Origin: CAMDHY01 sp046156265
GTDB lineage: Bacteria; Pseudomonadota; Alphaproteobacteria; Rhizobiales; Segnochrobactraceae
DNA: 64,000 nucleotides
Reading direction: 5' to 3'
Assembly: GCF_046156265.1 (NCBI RefSeq)
Contig: NZ_JAWDIR010000011.1
Span: 806,001 to 870,000 of the forward strand
Part shown: positions 16,897 through 25,614 of the stretch, one piece after another
Layout: each line of letters opens with the position of its first letter
How positions within the stretch are numbered: position 1 is the first letter of the stretch
Notes under the pieces: model-generated
Seen by the model: the letters and a program-made list of their open reading frames with translations, nothing else
Databases searched by the model: none
Told to the model about the DNA's origin: nothing
Position numbers and translations under genes: made by a program

Positions 16897-17955
16897 ATGA
16901 AGCACAAGATCACACTGCCCCGCCGCGACGTCCTGAAGCTCGGCGCGATGGGCGTGTTCGGCACCATGATCGCCGCCTCGACGCTGCCGGGTAAGGTCGG
17001 CGCGCAGACGCCCAGCATCGAGAACATCAAGTCGAACCTGAAGGCAATCCGGTTCGGCGACTTCAATCCGAACTACGCCGCGCAGTGGTCGGTTCGCCTC
17101 GCTCAGGCGCTCGGCTACTTCCAGGAGCACGGCATCGAAGAGTTCGATATCACGCTCTCCGAAGAGTACATGCCGGGCCTGATCGGCGGCAGCCTCGACA
17201 TCACCCACGGCGACACCTCGGTGTTCGTCGGCGCCGGCGTGGCGAGCGGCCTGCCGATCAAGATCATCTCGATCTATCGCCACAGCGAGTGGTGGATCAT
17301 GGGCGTCGCCCCCGGCATCAACACCGCCGAGGACCTGAAGGGCAAGAACATCACCGGTGGTGGTCTCGCCGGCCGCAACACCTGGGTCCAGAAGCAGCTC
17401 GTGGCGAAGCTCGGCCTGCAGGAGAGCGACGTCAACTTCGTGCCGTCGTCGGGTGGTTCGGACGGCCGTCTCGGCGCGCTCCTCGCCGGCACCGTGCAGG
17501 GCGCCAGCGTCTTCCCGCGGCACCGCAAGGCGCTCGAGGAAGCCGGTGGCAAGTTCCTGATCGAAGAGCTCGCCATTGCGCCGCAGGAGGCCTTCGGCGC
17601 CATGGGCGGCTGGCTCGAGGCGAACGAGGACGCGGCCTACGCGTTCACGCTGGCCGACCTCAAGGCCCGCCAGTGGCTCTTCAAGCCGGAGAACAAGCAG
17701 AAGGCCTATCAGGCCATGCGCGACCTCGGCTACGAGATCCCCGCGAGCTTCGAGGATCTCTACCAGGTCGAGCTCGACCAGATCAGCCCGGACGGCGGCT
17801 TCGAGAGCGCCGAGGCGATGGACCGCTTCATGGCGGAAATCGCCATCACCGGCGAGGTTCCGGAGAACGTCGATTGGCGCAAGTACGTCGACTTCAAGTA
17901 CACGTGGGCCGCCCAGGAGGCCCTCGGCCTGCCGAAGCGCCCGGCCTCGATCTGA
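16897..17955 (+). CDS. ABC transporter substrate-binding protein (NMT1/SsuA-like), Tat-type signal
   Basis: A 352-residue periplasmic binding protein. The N terminus has twin arginines (9-10) in RRDVLKLG, then a hydrophobic stretch and a likely cleavage near residue 36 (VGA-QT), suggesting export by the Tat pathway. The body follows the NMT1/SsuA/TauA fold, with a GGGLAGRNTW ligand-loop region near 153-162. It is the third gene of the importer, followed by a terminator. The ligand could be a sulfonate, nitrate, pyrimidine or aromatic acid; sequence alone does not decide. Confidence 0.9.
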   Translation: MKHKITLPRRDVLKLGAMGVFGTMIAASTLPGKVGAQTPSIENIKSNLKAIRFGDFNPNYAAQWSVRLAQALGYFQEHGIEEFDITLSEEYMPGLIGGSLDITHGDTSVFVGAGVASGLPIKIISIYRHSEWWIMGVAPGINTAEDLKGKNITGGGLAGRNTWVQKQLVAKLGLQESDVNFVPSSGGSDGRLGALLAGTVQGASVFPRHRKALEEAGGKFLIEELAIAPQEAFGAMGGWLEANEDAAYAFTLADLKARQWLFKPENKQKAYQAMRDLGYEIPASFEDLYQVELDQISPDGGFESAEAMDRFMAEIAITGEVPENVDWRKYVDFKYTWAAQEALGLPKRPASI

Positions 17956-17997
17956 GGTCTGCGGTGCATCCGGTGGTCTGACCGCCGGTGACACGAT

Positions 17998-18036
17998 CGA
18001 GGCCCGTCGCGAGAGCGGCGGGCCTCGTTTCGTTTT
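17998..18036 (+). terminator. Rho-independent terminator of the ABC operon
   Basis: A 9-bp stem, CGAGGCCCG (17998-18006) with CGGGCCTCG (18019-18027), is followed by TTTCGTTTTT. It separates the importer from the convergent minus-strand operon and may stop both, though the T-run favours plus. Confidence 0.8.
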
Positions 18037-18082
18037 TGGGGACGTTCCGTCAGCTGTCGGTGGCGACGAGCCGTTGCAAACG

Positions 18083-18667
18083 TCACCGCCCTCGCGGCGC
18101 CTCGAAGGCGACGGCTTCGAACCGGCTGCGGCGCTCCGCGAAGACGAGCCGCATCGACCGCGCCAGTTCGCGGCGGACCGCTGCCTGCGCCAGCGCCGGC
18201 ATCTGTGCCGCGTCGTCGAAGCGGCGGAGGTGATGGAGCACGACCACCCGTCCGCCGGGCGCCAGGGCGGCTGCGATCTTCGGGATCAGCAGTCGGAGGT
18301 CGTTTGGGGTCAGGTAGTAGACGATCTCGGAGGCGACGATGAGGTCGAAGGGACCGCGGGGCATCTCGTCGGGCAGCCTGGAAACGCCGACACTCACCGA
18401 CGGGTGCTCCTGGGTCCGCCGGCGGGCCTCGGCGATGGCGGTGGGCGAGGCATCGACGGCGGTCAGCCGCAGGCAGCGGTCGGCGAGACGCAGTGTCGTC
18501 TCACCGTTCGCGCACGCAAGCTCGAGCCCGCGACCGTAGAGCCGGGTACCGCACGCCCGCAGCAGGACGCGGCGCTTGTGGGCCTCGAACCGCGAACTCC
18601 GGTAGTTCCAGGGGTCGATCGAGGTGCGGAACAGGCGCTCGAACCCGTCGGGGTCGATCGGCTTCAT
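18083..18667 (-). CDS. NodS-like SAM-dependent methyltransferase
   Basis: A 194-residue class I methyltransferase. The SAM site begins LELACANGETTLRLA near residue 48, followed by the acidic TAVDAS motif. LIVASEIVYYL near 110 is characteristic of the NodS family, as is the N-terminal FERLFRTSIDPWNYRSSRFE block. NodS N-methylates a deacetylated glucosamine of Nod factor. Here the gene follows a PIG-L deacetylase with an ATGA overlap, so methylation of a newly exposed amine is a reasonable guess. It is the last gene of a four-gene operon. The actual substrate is unknown. Confidence 0.82.
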   Translation of the reverse strand: MKPIDPDGFERLFRTSIDPWNYRSSRFEAHKRRVLLRACGTRLYGRGLELACANGETTLRLADRCLRLTAVDASPTAIAEARRRTQEHPSVSVGVSRLPDEMPRGPFDLIVASEIVYYLTPNDLRLLIPKIAAALAPGGRVVVLHHLRRFDDAAQMPALAQAAVRRELARSMRLVFAERRSRFEAVAFEAPRGR

Positions 18668-19374
18668 GGGGTCACACGCCAGAAGCGCTCCGTCCCGCCG
18701 GTCAGACGCTCGATGGTGGCGGGACGCAGGCGGAAGGCCGCCGGATCGTCGTCGATGAGGTCGGTGGTCTGCGAGCGATGCGCCGCGAGTGCGGCCCGCT
18801 TCGCCTCTGCCGCGACCCCGATATCGACGTGGATCGCCTGTACCTCCCCCGCGAGGGGGAAGTCCTCGGGCGCGCCGAGCTCGTCCAGCCAGATGGCATA
18901 TTCGAGAATCGGCGGGTCGAGGTCGGCCTGCCGGAGGGCCTCCCGGGCCAGATGCCATCCGTCGCGGTGGTCGCAATGCGGGTCACGCCGCCACGGCAGG
19001 ATGGCGAGATCCGGCATCAGGGCGGCGGCGACCCCGGCAATCATGTCTCGTGCGGCTATCCAAGCTGCTGACCCCGACATGGGCATCGCGGCATCGTTCA
19101 GGCGCAGAAAGGTGCGTGGGCTGTCGCCGGCGCCGAGGGCCGTCAGCGCCTCGATTGCCTCGTGCTCGCGCAAGGCGGCGAGACGCGGCCTCGGCCACGT
19201 GCGCGAGGCGCGATGCGAGGCGCCACCATCCGTCAGAAAGACGGTGTGAACGACGCTGCCGACCGCCACCAGCCGGGCGATCAGGCCGCCGCATCCGAGC
19301 GTCTCGTCGTCCGGATGCGGGGCGACGACGAGAACCCTGCGCGCGGCGAGCGGGTCGATGACGGCCGGGATCAT
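18664..19374 (-). CDS. PIG-L family deacetylase
   Basis: A 236-residue zinc deacetylase of the PIG-L/LmbE fold. The metal motif PHPDDE follows VLVVA near residue 22, and a second motif PHCDHRDGWH lies near 135-144. The family removes N-acetyl groups from GlcNAc-type sugars (GlcNAc-PI, mycothiol and bacillithiol precursors). The ATG at 19374 overlaps the upstream stop as ATGA, and its own stop overlaps the methyltransferase start the same way. Together with a GT2 and a methyltransferase this suggests modification of an amino-sugar conjugate. Confidence 0.88.
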   Translation of the reverse strand: MIPAVIDPLAARRVLVVAPHPDDETLGCGGLIARLVAVGSVVHTVFLTDGGASHRASRTWPRPRLAALREHEAIEALTALGAGDSPRTFLRLNDAAMPMSGSAAWIAARDMIAGVAAALMPDLAILPWRRDPHCDHRDGWHLAREALRQADLDPPILEYAIWLDELGAPEDFPLAGEVQAIHVDIGVAAEAKRAALAAHRSQTTDLIDDDPAAFRLRPATIERLTGGTERFWRVTP

Positions 19375-20465
19375 CGTGTTGAACCGGTGGAACCGGGGCG
19401 CCATTCGCCGCGTGCAATGGCCCCGCCGAGGGCTGTCATCGCGCCGTCGGGGTTGGGCTGCCGCAGGTAGGTCCGCAGGTCTCGCATGCGCCGCTCGAGC
19501 GGGTGCGGTGCGATCATGCCCGCCGCGCCGACGGCGCGCTCGGCGTCCTCCAGCACCGCCAGAGCGGCGGCCTCGATGGCGGTGCGGCTGGCATTGGCAA
19601 CGGCGATCGCCGTCTCCCCGGCGTTCGTTGCGGCGGGGGTCGCTGCTGCGTCGCGCCAGGCCGCGGCCGCGGTGTCGAGCCAGTGATAGCCGGACTGCAA
19701 GGCGACGCCCATGCGCGCGATGCGGTGGCTTTGGAACGGATCGGCGGCGCGGCCGGTGCGCGACAGATGCTCCAGCGCGGTGTCGAACACGGCGTGCATG
19801 CCGCCGACCTGCACCGCGGCGAATCGGATGGCGCCGGCACCGAACCAGGGTGGGCGCACGTAGTCGTCAGGGCCGCCGATCACCCATTCGGGTTCAACCG
19901 CAAGGCCTGTGAAGTCGACGACGTGACTACCTGACGCTCGCATCCCGAGCGGCTGCCACCAGCTGCGATCGACGGGTCGATCGTCGAGCGGTACCAGCAG
20001 CATCAGTCGCCCGCCATCGGCCGGGGCGGTGATCAGTGCCCGGCTGAGGCCGTCCACGCCGGTCGAGAAGGTCTTGCTGCCGGAGAGGCGGCCGTTCTCG
20101 ATCAACACAGGGTTGGAGGGCAGGTCCGTGTTCCAGACGCCGAACAGATGCCCGGCGCGGGCGAGGTCGTCGACTTCGGCCCGCTGCGACGGTGTGCCGA
20201 ACTGCGCACACAGGAACAGCGCGTTGACGTGGCCCTCGTAGATGCGGCCGACGCTGAGGTCGCCCCGGCCGACGGCGGCGAGCAGCGTCAGAAGTCTGCC
20301 GATCTCATTGGGACGCAGCGGCGGCGCGGCGATGAGGCCGAGCCGCCGCAACTCCCGGAAGGCAGCATCGGGAAAGCCGCCGTCGGCGTCCCGTTCGGCG
20401 GCATCCATGGCGGCCGCCTTGCTGGCGACTTCGTCGGCGCGGGGGGAGCTCAGATCATGCTGCAA
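19371..20465 (-). CDS. Acyl-CoA dehydrogenase-like flavoprotein
   Basis: A protein of about 364 residues in the acyl-CoA dehydrogenase superfamily. It has a helical N-terminal domain, a middle beta domain (VWNTDLPSNPV to VVDFTGLAVEPEW) and a C-terminal four-helix bundle starting near residue 230. I could not identify the catalytic glutamate confidently. The annotated start is a TTG at 20465 overlapping the GT2 stop by 11 bases; an ATG at 20408 is an alternative that would remove 19 residues. In an operon with a sugar deacetylase and glycosyltransferase it may desaturate an acyl group destined for the same product, rather than serve beta-oxidation. Confidence 0.8.
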   Translation of the reverse strand: MQHDLSSPRADEVASKAAAMDAAERDADGGFPDAAFRELRRLGLIAAPPLRPNEIGRLLTLLAAVGRGDLSVGRIYEGHVNALFLCAQFGTPSQRAEVDDLARAGHLFGVWNTDLPSNPVLIENGRLSGSKTFSTGVDGLSRALITAPADGGRLMLLVPLDDRPVDRSWWQPLGMRASGSHVVDFTGLAVEPEWVIGGPDDYVRPPWFGAGAIRFAAVQVGGMHAVFDTALEHLSRTGRAADPFQSHRIARMGVALQSGYHWLDTAAAAWRDAAATPAATNAGETAIAVANASRTAIEAAALAVLEDAERAVGAAGMIAPHPLERRMRDLRTYLRQPNPDGAMTALGGAIARGEWRPGSTGSTR

Positions 20466-21528
20466 GACGCTGGCCCTCGGTCATTGCGATGATCCGCTCG
20501 ATCGCGGCAATCGCCACGTCCACCGGAACCGTCGCGGCCGCATCCGGCTCGTCAGGGACCACGCGTTCCAACAGGGCTGCGATCTCCGGCTCACCAACAC
20601 GCGTGATTTCGGGAAGGCCCAGCTCGTGCATCACCTGCCGGCGTGTCGTGGGGTCGGCTGTCGCGAGGTCGCGGATGGCGCGCCGCCTCTGCAACCGCCA
20701 CATGATGCTGTCCGGCGCTTCGACGAGATGCGGTTGCTGCGATCCCGCTTCAGACACCCAATGGCGCAGGCAATCTGCCATGCCGCCGGGGGCGCGCCCC
20801 TCGAGACGCGCAGACACCTGCACGCGGACATCTGGTGCATGGCGCAGCCGGTAGCCGGCGGCCCGGACGCGGCTGACGAAGGCGAGATCCTCGCGAAACG
20901 GGAGCGGCGGCATCCCGCCCACGGCGGCATAGACCGGACCGAGAACGGCGAGGCTCGCGCCGGTATGGTCGCAGTGGCGAGGCAGGGGATCGTGGGGGAG
21001 AGGATCGACGAGCGCTGCCAGCCGATCGGCGATCGCGGCGTACTGCAGATGCTTCGCCGACAGGCGCAGAAAGGCCGGACCGAGACGGGCTTCCTCATCG
21101 GGATCGCCGATGATGTGACCGCCCACTAGGTCGGCGCCGTCCGCGATCGCCCGGAGGTTTGCGTCCACCCAATCGGCGGTCGGACGCGCGTCAGCGTCGG
21201 TGGTGATCAGCACCGCGGAGGCCGAGAAGCCCGTCGTCGCCCAGGCGGTCTCGAGGGCCATGCGGCGCGCCGATCCGACGTGCGCGTCGGCGGCCGCGAA
21301 CGCGACGTCCACCCCCACCACGTCGAGGTCTGGATGACGGCGGCCGGCTTCGTGCAGCACCGCGGCGGAGGCGTCCGCGCAGTTGTTGAGGACAATGACG
21401 ACAGTCAACTGCCGGCCCTGGCGCAGCCAGGTCTGTTGCGCCAGGGACTGCAGGAGGGCGGGAAGGCGCTCGGCCTCGTTGCGAGCCGGAACCGCCACCA
21501 CGGGGTGAAGCAGACGGGGCTTTTCCAA
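20455..21528 (-). CDS. Family 2 glycosyltransferase
   Basis: A 357-residue GT-A enzyme. It opens VVAVPARNEAERLPALLQSL, has VLNNCADAS near residue 48, and the metal-binding TTDADARP near 110. The later GGMPPLPFREDLAFVSRVRAAG block provides the catalytic acidic pair. No membrane helices are obvious, so it is soluble or peripheral. The reading frame opens with TTG at 21528, with only a weak GGAA upstream. It is the first gene of the GT2, dehydrogenase, deacetylase, methyltransferase operon. The donor and acceptor are unknown. Confidence 0.82.
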   Translation of the reverse strand: MEKPRLLHPVVAVPARNEAERLPALLQSLAQQTWLRQGRQLTVVIVLNNCADASAAVLHEAGRRHPDLDVVGVDVAFAAADAHVGSARRMALETAWATTGFSASAVLITTDADARPTADWVDANLRAIADGADLVGGHIIGDPDEEARLGPAFLRLSAKHLQYAAIADRLAALVDPLPHDPLPRHCDHTGASLAVLGPVYAAVGGMPPLPFREDLAFVSRVRAAGYRLRHAPDVRVQVSARLEGRAPGGMADCLRHWVSEAGSQQPHLVEAPDSIMWRLQRRRAIRDLATADPTTRRQVMHELGLPEITRVGEPEIAALLERVVPDEPDAAATVPVDVAIAAIERIIAMTEGQRLAA

Positions 21529-21897
21529 GATTCGGATTCCGCGCGCTGGTACTGCCGATGAGACCCACCTCGCATTCGCGCCTGTCTCGCCTGATCGGAG
21601 GGTGAGACGTCGCCCTGCTGATGAGCGTAGCCCAACGCCCTATCAGCCACACAGGTTCCGCGCGGCGAGTTTTGCTGTCTCGATGCGGCACCGCGCGTCG
21701 AAATCGGTCGCGGGTTGAAGTAATAGGCGGTCGATTGCTTTTGCTGAAAGCGGAGACTTGGAACGTGCTCCGGGCATCGGCGGCGGAATGATGCTGCAGG
21801 TGGGCGTTCGGTTCCCGGCCCCCTGGCCGCAGGACAGAGCTGCCGGACAGCGTGCCAGCAAGCGGCGGCGTGACGCCAAGCGAGGTGGGTCGGGGAC
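21529..21897. other. Intergenic region upstream of the GT2 operon
   Basis: Between the TTG start of the glycosyltransferase gene and the tRNA-Val 3' end I see no convincing gene, repeat or terminator. It presumably holds the promoter of the minus-strand operon, but no clear -35/-10 pair stands out. Confidence 0.5.
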
Positions 21898-21974
21898 TGG
21901 TGGGCGGTGAGGGGTTCGAACCCCCGACCCCCTGGGTGTAAGCCAGGTGCTCTGACCAGCTGAGCTAACCGCCC
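21898..21974 (-). tRNA. tRNA-Val (anticodon TAC)
   Basis: On the minus strand the 7-bp acceptor stem GGGCGGT/ACCGCCC, D arm, anticodon arm CCTGG-CTTACAC-CCAGG and T arm with TTCGAAC all fold normally. The anticodon is TAC. The discriminator A and CCA are encoded. The T stem has one G-U pair. Confidence 0.97.
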
Positions 21975-22068
21975 GCGCGGCTTCGATTAGAAGTTTCCTC
22001 CCCGGCAGGCAAGGCCGCGCCTCGGAGGATGCGATCGCGCGCCGCTGGCCGCCGTTCTGCCGGTCGCC

Positions 22069-22097
22069 TTGCGCTCGGCGGTGCGGGCGCGTATATC
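22069..22097 (+). promoter_or_regulatory. Candidate promoter of rpsB-tsf
   Basis: TTGCGC (22069-22074), a 17-base spacer and TATATC (22092-22097) make a good sigma-70-type promoter. The leader to rpsB would be about 120 bases, long enough for S2 autoregulation, though I did not recognise a specific structure. Confidence 0.55.
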
Positions 22098-22226
22098 CCG
22101 CGCCATTCCACACGCGGGATCAGGGTATCGGCTGCTCGCGGCCGACATCCAACCGGTGCACCAAGCGGCCGTCCGGGCCGCCGTCACGACCCGCGGAGGC
22201 ACAACCGGTAAAGGAACACCAGAGCC

Positions 22227-23084
22227 ATGTCTCTGCCCGATTTCACGATGCGCCAGCTGCTTGAGGCCGGTGTCCACTTCGGCCACCAGACCCACCGCTG
22301 GAACCCGAAGATGGCGCCCTACCTGTTCGGGGCCCGCAACAACATCCACATCATCGACCTCGCGCAGACGGTGCCGATGCTGCACCAGGCGCTGAAGGCG
22401 GTGAGCGACACCGTCGCCAACGGCGGCCGCGTGCTGCTCGTCGGCACGAAGCGCCAGGCGACCGAGTCGGTGGCCGACGGCGCCCGTCGCTCGGCCCAGT
22501 ACTTCGTCAACGCGCGCTGGCTCGGCGGCATGCTGACGAACTGGAAGACGATCTCGCTGTCGATCCAGCGCCTGCGCAAGCTCGAGGAGCTGCTCTCCGG
22601 TGACCAGCAGGGTCTCACCAAGAAGGAGCGCCTGAACCTCAGCCGCGAGCGCGACAAGCTCGAGCGCAACCTCGGCGGCATCAAGGAGATGGGCGGCATC
22701 CCCGACCTCATCTTCGTGATCGACACCAACCGCGAGGCGATCGCGATCGACGAGGCCCGCCGCCTCGGCATTCCGGTCGTGGCGATCCTCGATTCGAACA
22801 GCAACCCCGACGGCATCACCTATCCGGTGCCGGGCAACGACGACGCCGGCCGCGCCATCGCCCTTTACTGCGACCTGATCGCGCGCGCCGCGATCGACGG
22901 CCTGTCGCGTTCGCAGGGTTCGATGGGCATCGACGTCGGCGCCGCCGAGGAAGTTCTCGTCGAGCCGGCGCTGCTGCCGGAAGAGGAAGTTGCGGCCGAG
23001 GCTCCCGCCGAGGAGGTGGCCGAACTGGCCGAGGCCTTCGGCGAGACGCCGGAGCAGGAGCCGGCGGTCGCCGCCGCGAACTGA
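22227..23084 (+). CDS. rpsB: 30S ribosomal protein S2
   Basis: A 285-residue S2. The N terminus MRQLLEAGVHFGHQTHRWNPKM and the later PDLIFVIDTN and GIPVVAILDSN blocks are the family signatures. After about residue 245 there is an acidic, Ala/Glu-rich tail that is longer than in E. coli and common in alphaproteobacteria. S2 joins late in 30S assembly and helps bind S1. It is followed by tsf, the universal partner, across a 126-base gap with an attenuator-like hairpin. Confidence 0.98.
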   Translation: MSLPDFTMRQLLEAGVHFGHQTHRWNPKMAPYLFGARNNIHIIDLAQTVPMLHQALKAVSDTVANGGRVLLVGTKRQATESVADGARRSAQYFVNARWLGGMLTNWKTISLSIQRLRKLEELLSGDQQGLTKKERLNLSRERDKLERNLGGIKEMGGIPDLIFVIDTNREAIAIDEARRLGIPVVAILDSNSNPDGITYPVPGNDDAGRAIALYCDLIARAAIDGLSRSQGSMGIDVGAAEEVLVEPALLPEEEVAAEAPAEEVAELAEAFGETPEQEPAVAAAN

Positions 23085-23132
23085 TCGATCCGCCGGGGTC
23101 TCGGCCCCGGACGACCATCACGGCGCACGCGG

Positions 23133-23154
23133 CGCGGGCCATAGGCCCGCGTTT
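23133..23154 (+). terminator. Attenuator-like hairpin between rpsB and tsf
   Basis: A perfect 8-bp stem CGCGGGCC/GGCCCGCG with loop ATA is followed by TTTGCG. The short T-run suggests partial termination, giving more S2 than EF-Ts message. A weaker stem CCGGGG/CCCCGG precedes it near 23092-23110. Confidence 0.5.
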
Positions 23155-23210
23155 GCGTGTCGCCATGCCGGCACTGCCGGTAGCACCACAGAGCCCCGAA
23201 GAGGCGAGCC

Positions 23211-24131
23211 ATGAACATTTCCGCGACGATGGTGAAGGAGCTCCGCGAGAAGACCGGCGCGGGCATGATGGACTGCAAGGCAGCCCTCACCGAGACCGCC
23301 GGCGACGTCGAGCAGGCGATCGACTGGCTGCGCAAGAAGGGCCTGTCGAAGGCCGCCAAGAAGGCCGGCCGCGTCGCCGCCGAGGGCCTCGTCGGTATTG
23401 CGTCCGACGGTCCGCGCGCTGCCGTGGTGGAGGTCAACTCCGAGACCGACTTCGTCGCCCGCAACGAGGCCTTCCAGACGCTCGTGCGCACGATCGCCGG
23501 GGTCGCTCTCGCCAACGGTGGCGATCGCGACGCGACGGCCGCGGCCGGGTATCCGGGCAAGGGCCACTCGGTCGACGACGAAGTGCGCGAGGCGATCGCC
23601 ACCATCGGCGAGAACATGAACTTCCGCCGCTCGGCGATGCTCTCGGTCAGCGCCGGTGTCGTCGGCAGCTACATGCACGGCTCGACGGCCGACGGCCTCG
23701 GCAAGATCGGCGTGCTCGTTGCCCTCGAATCAACCGGCAAGGTCGAGCCGCTCGCCGACGTCGCCCGCAAGATCGCCATGCACGTTGCTGCGACGAACCC
23801 CGTCGCCGTCGACGCGTCCGGCATCGACCCGGCGACCATCGAGCGGGAGAAGGCGATCCTGCTCGAGAAGCACCAGGGCAAGCCCGCCAACGTGCAGGAC
23901 AAGATCGCCGAGTCCGGCCTCAAGACCTACTTCAAGGAGGTCTGCCTGCTCGAGCAGCCCTTCGTGCACGACGGCTCGAAGACGGTCGCCCAGGTGCTGA
24001 AGGAGACCGAGGGCCAGGTCGGTGCGCCGGTGAAGCTCACGGGCTTCGTGCGGTTCGCGCTCGGCGAGGGCGTCGAGAAGGAGACCTCGGACTTCGCCGC
24101 CGAGGTGGCCGCGGCCGCCGGCACCCGCTGA
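23211..24131 (+). CDS. tsf: Elongation factor Ts
   Basis: A 306-residue nucleotide-exchange factor for EF-Tu. The N-terminal UBA-like domain contains LREKTGAGMMDCKAAL, and the core has the conserved SETDFVARNEAF loop that contacts EF-Tu. Length is normal. It lies between rpsB and pyrH, the standard order, with pyrH starting 20 bases after its stop. Confidence 0.98.
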   Translation: MNISATMVKELREKTGAGMMDCKAALTETAGDVEQAIDWLRKKGLSKAAKKAGRVAAEGLVGIASDGPRAAVVEVNSETDFVARNEAFQTLVRTIAGVALANGGDRDATAAAGYPGKGHSVDDEVREAIATIGENMNFRRSAMLSVSAGVVGSYMHGSTADGLGKIGVLVALESTGKVEPLADVARKIAMHVAATNPVAVDASGIDPATIEREKAILLEKHQGKPANVQDKIAESGLKTYFKEVCLLEQPFVHDGSKTVAQVLKETEGQVGAPVKLTGFVRFALGEGVEKETSDFAAEVAAAAGTR

Positions 24132-24151
24132 GCGCCGGCGGGAGCCGCGTC

Positions 24152-24904
24152 ATGGCGGACGCTGAGAAGCGCGAGACGGCCGCCGGCGCAACTGGCCTGC
24201 GCTGGCACAAGGTGCTGCTGAAGGTTTCCGGCGAGGCCCTGATGGGCAGCCGGGGCTTCGGCATCGATCCGGCGGTCCTCGACCGGATCGCCTCCGAGGT
24301 CGCCGAGGGTGTCCGCCTCGGCGCCCGCATCGGCCTCGTCGTCGGCGGTGGCAACTTCGTGCGCGGCGCGAAGATCGCCGCCGACGGTGGTGACCGCGTC
24401 GCCGGCGACCACATGGGCATGCTCGCCACCGTGATGAACTGCCTCGCCATGAAGGCGGCGCTCGTTCATCGCGGCGTTCCGTGCGTGGTGCTGTCGGCCC
24501 TCGTCGTCCCGGCGATCTGTGAGACCTTCACCCAGCGCGCCGCGGTCGAGCACATGGATGCCGGCCGCGTCGTGCTGTTTGCTGGCGGCACCGGCAACCC
24601 CTTCTTCACGACTGATTCCGCGGCGGCGCTGCGGGCGGCCGAACTTGGCTGCGACGCCCTGATGAAGGGCACCAATGTCGACGGCATCTATTCGGCCGAT
24701 CCCCGCAACGATCCGGCTGCCGTGCGTTACGAGACACTGACCCACCAGGAAGTGCTGGCGCGCGACCTCGCCGTCATGGACGCCGCGGCGATCGCCCTTG
24801 CCCGCGACAACGGCATTCCTGTAATCGTGTTCTCGATCAAGGAGCCGGGGGAGTTCGTCGACGTTCTGCGCGGCGCCGGCCGTGCGACTGTCGTGACCGG
24901 ATGA
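24152..24904 (+). CDS. pyrH: UMP kinase
   Basis: A 250-residue hexameric amino-acid-kinase-fold enzyme that makes UDP from UMP. Visible motifs are LLKVSGEALMG (phosphate loop), VVGGGNFVRG, and DALMKGTNVDGIYSADPR for nucleotide binding. The ATG at 24152 gives a short extra N-terminal segment of about 18 residues before the conserved core. It belongs to the rpsB-tsf-pyrH-frr cluster. Confidence 0.98.
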   Translation: MADAEKRETAAGATGLRWHKVLLKVSGEALMGSRGFGIDPAVLDRIASEVAEGVRLGARIGLVVGGGNFVRGAKIAADGGDRVAGDHMGMLATVMNCLAMKAALVHRGVPCVVLSALVVPAICETFTQRAAVEHMDAGRVVLFAGGTGNPFFTTDSAAALRAAELGCDALMKGTNVDGIYSADPRNDPAAVRYETLTHQEVLARDLAVMDAAAIALARDNGIPVIVFSIKEPGEFVDVLRGAGRATVVTG

Positions 24905-25033
24905 GCCGGTCCGCTGGGCATCGCGCGTCCGGGGACCGGGTGACCCACCGACGGCGGCGGAGTTCTTCCACCGCGATTCCATTGCAGCCATGAAGCCCGT
25001 CTCTCAGAAGACGGCCCGCGAGAGGACGACACC

Positions 25034-25594
25034 ATGAGCGGCGTCTACGATCTCGATGACCTCAATCGCCGCATGCAGGGCGCCATCCAGTCGCTGAAGG
25101 GTGAGCTCAGCGGATTGCGAACCGGCCGCGCCTCCTCCTCGATGCTCGAGCCGATCACCGTCGAAGCCTATGGCGGAACGATGCCGCTGAGCCAGCTCGC
25201 GACGGTGTCCGTGCCCGAGCCGCGCCTGATCACGGTGCAGGTGTGGGACCGCTCGATGGCGGGTGCGGTCGAGCGCGCCATCCGCGAATCGAGCCTCGGC
25301 CTCAACCCTGTCGTCGAAGGCACGTCGATGCGGATTCCGATCCCGGAGCTCAACGCCGAGCGTCGGCAGGAGCTCGTCAAGGTCGCGCACAAGTACGCCG
25401 AGAGCGCCCGCATCGCCGTCCGTCACGTCCGCCGCGACGGCATGGAGACGCTGAAGAAGCTCGAGAAGGACGGCAAGGTCAGCCAGGACGACCACCGGAC
25501 GCTCTCGGACAAGGTCCAGAAGCTCACCGATGGCGCCATCGCCGACATCGATCATATTGTGGCCCAGAAGGAACACGAGATCAGCCAGGTCTGA
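25034..25594 (+). CDS. frr: Ribosome recycling factor
   Basis: A 186-residue factor that splits post-termination ribosomes with EF-G. The near-tRNA-shaped two-domain protein is recognised by LRTGRAS near residue 28 and the C-terminal half with RRDGMETLKKLEKDGKVSQD. GAGAGGACG precedes the ATG. It follows pyrH across 129 bases that hold no other gene. Confidence 0.98.
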   Translation: MSGVYDLDDLNRRMQGAIQSLKGELSGLRTGRASSSMLEPITVEAYGGTMPLSQLATVSVPEPRLITVQVWDRSMAGAVERAIRESSLGLNPVVEGTSMRIPIPELNAERRQELVKVAHKYAESARIAVRHVRRDGMETLKKLEKDGKVSQDDHRTLSDKVQKLTDGAIADIDHIVAQKEHEISQV

Positions 25595-25614
25595 CCTCGG
25601 TTCCCGAGGGGAGC

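Noticed and set aside
18083..21528. A true nodulation (nod) locus
   Set aside because: There is no NodC chitin synthase, NodA acyltransferase, nod box or NodD; only the enzyme types resemble it.
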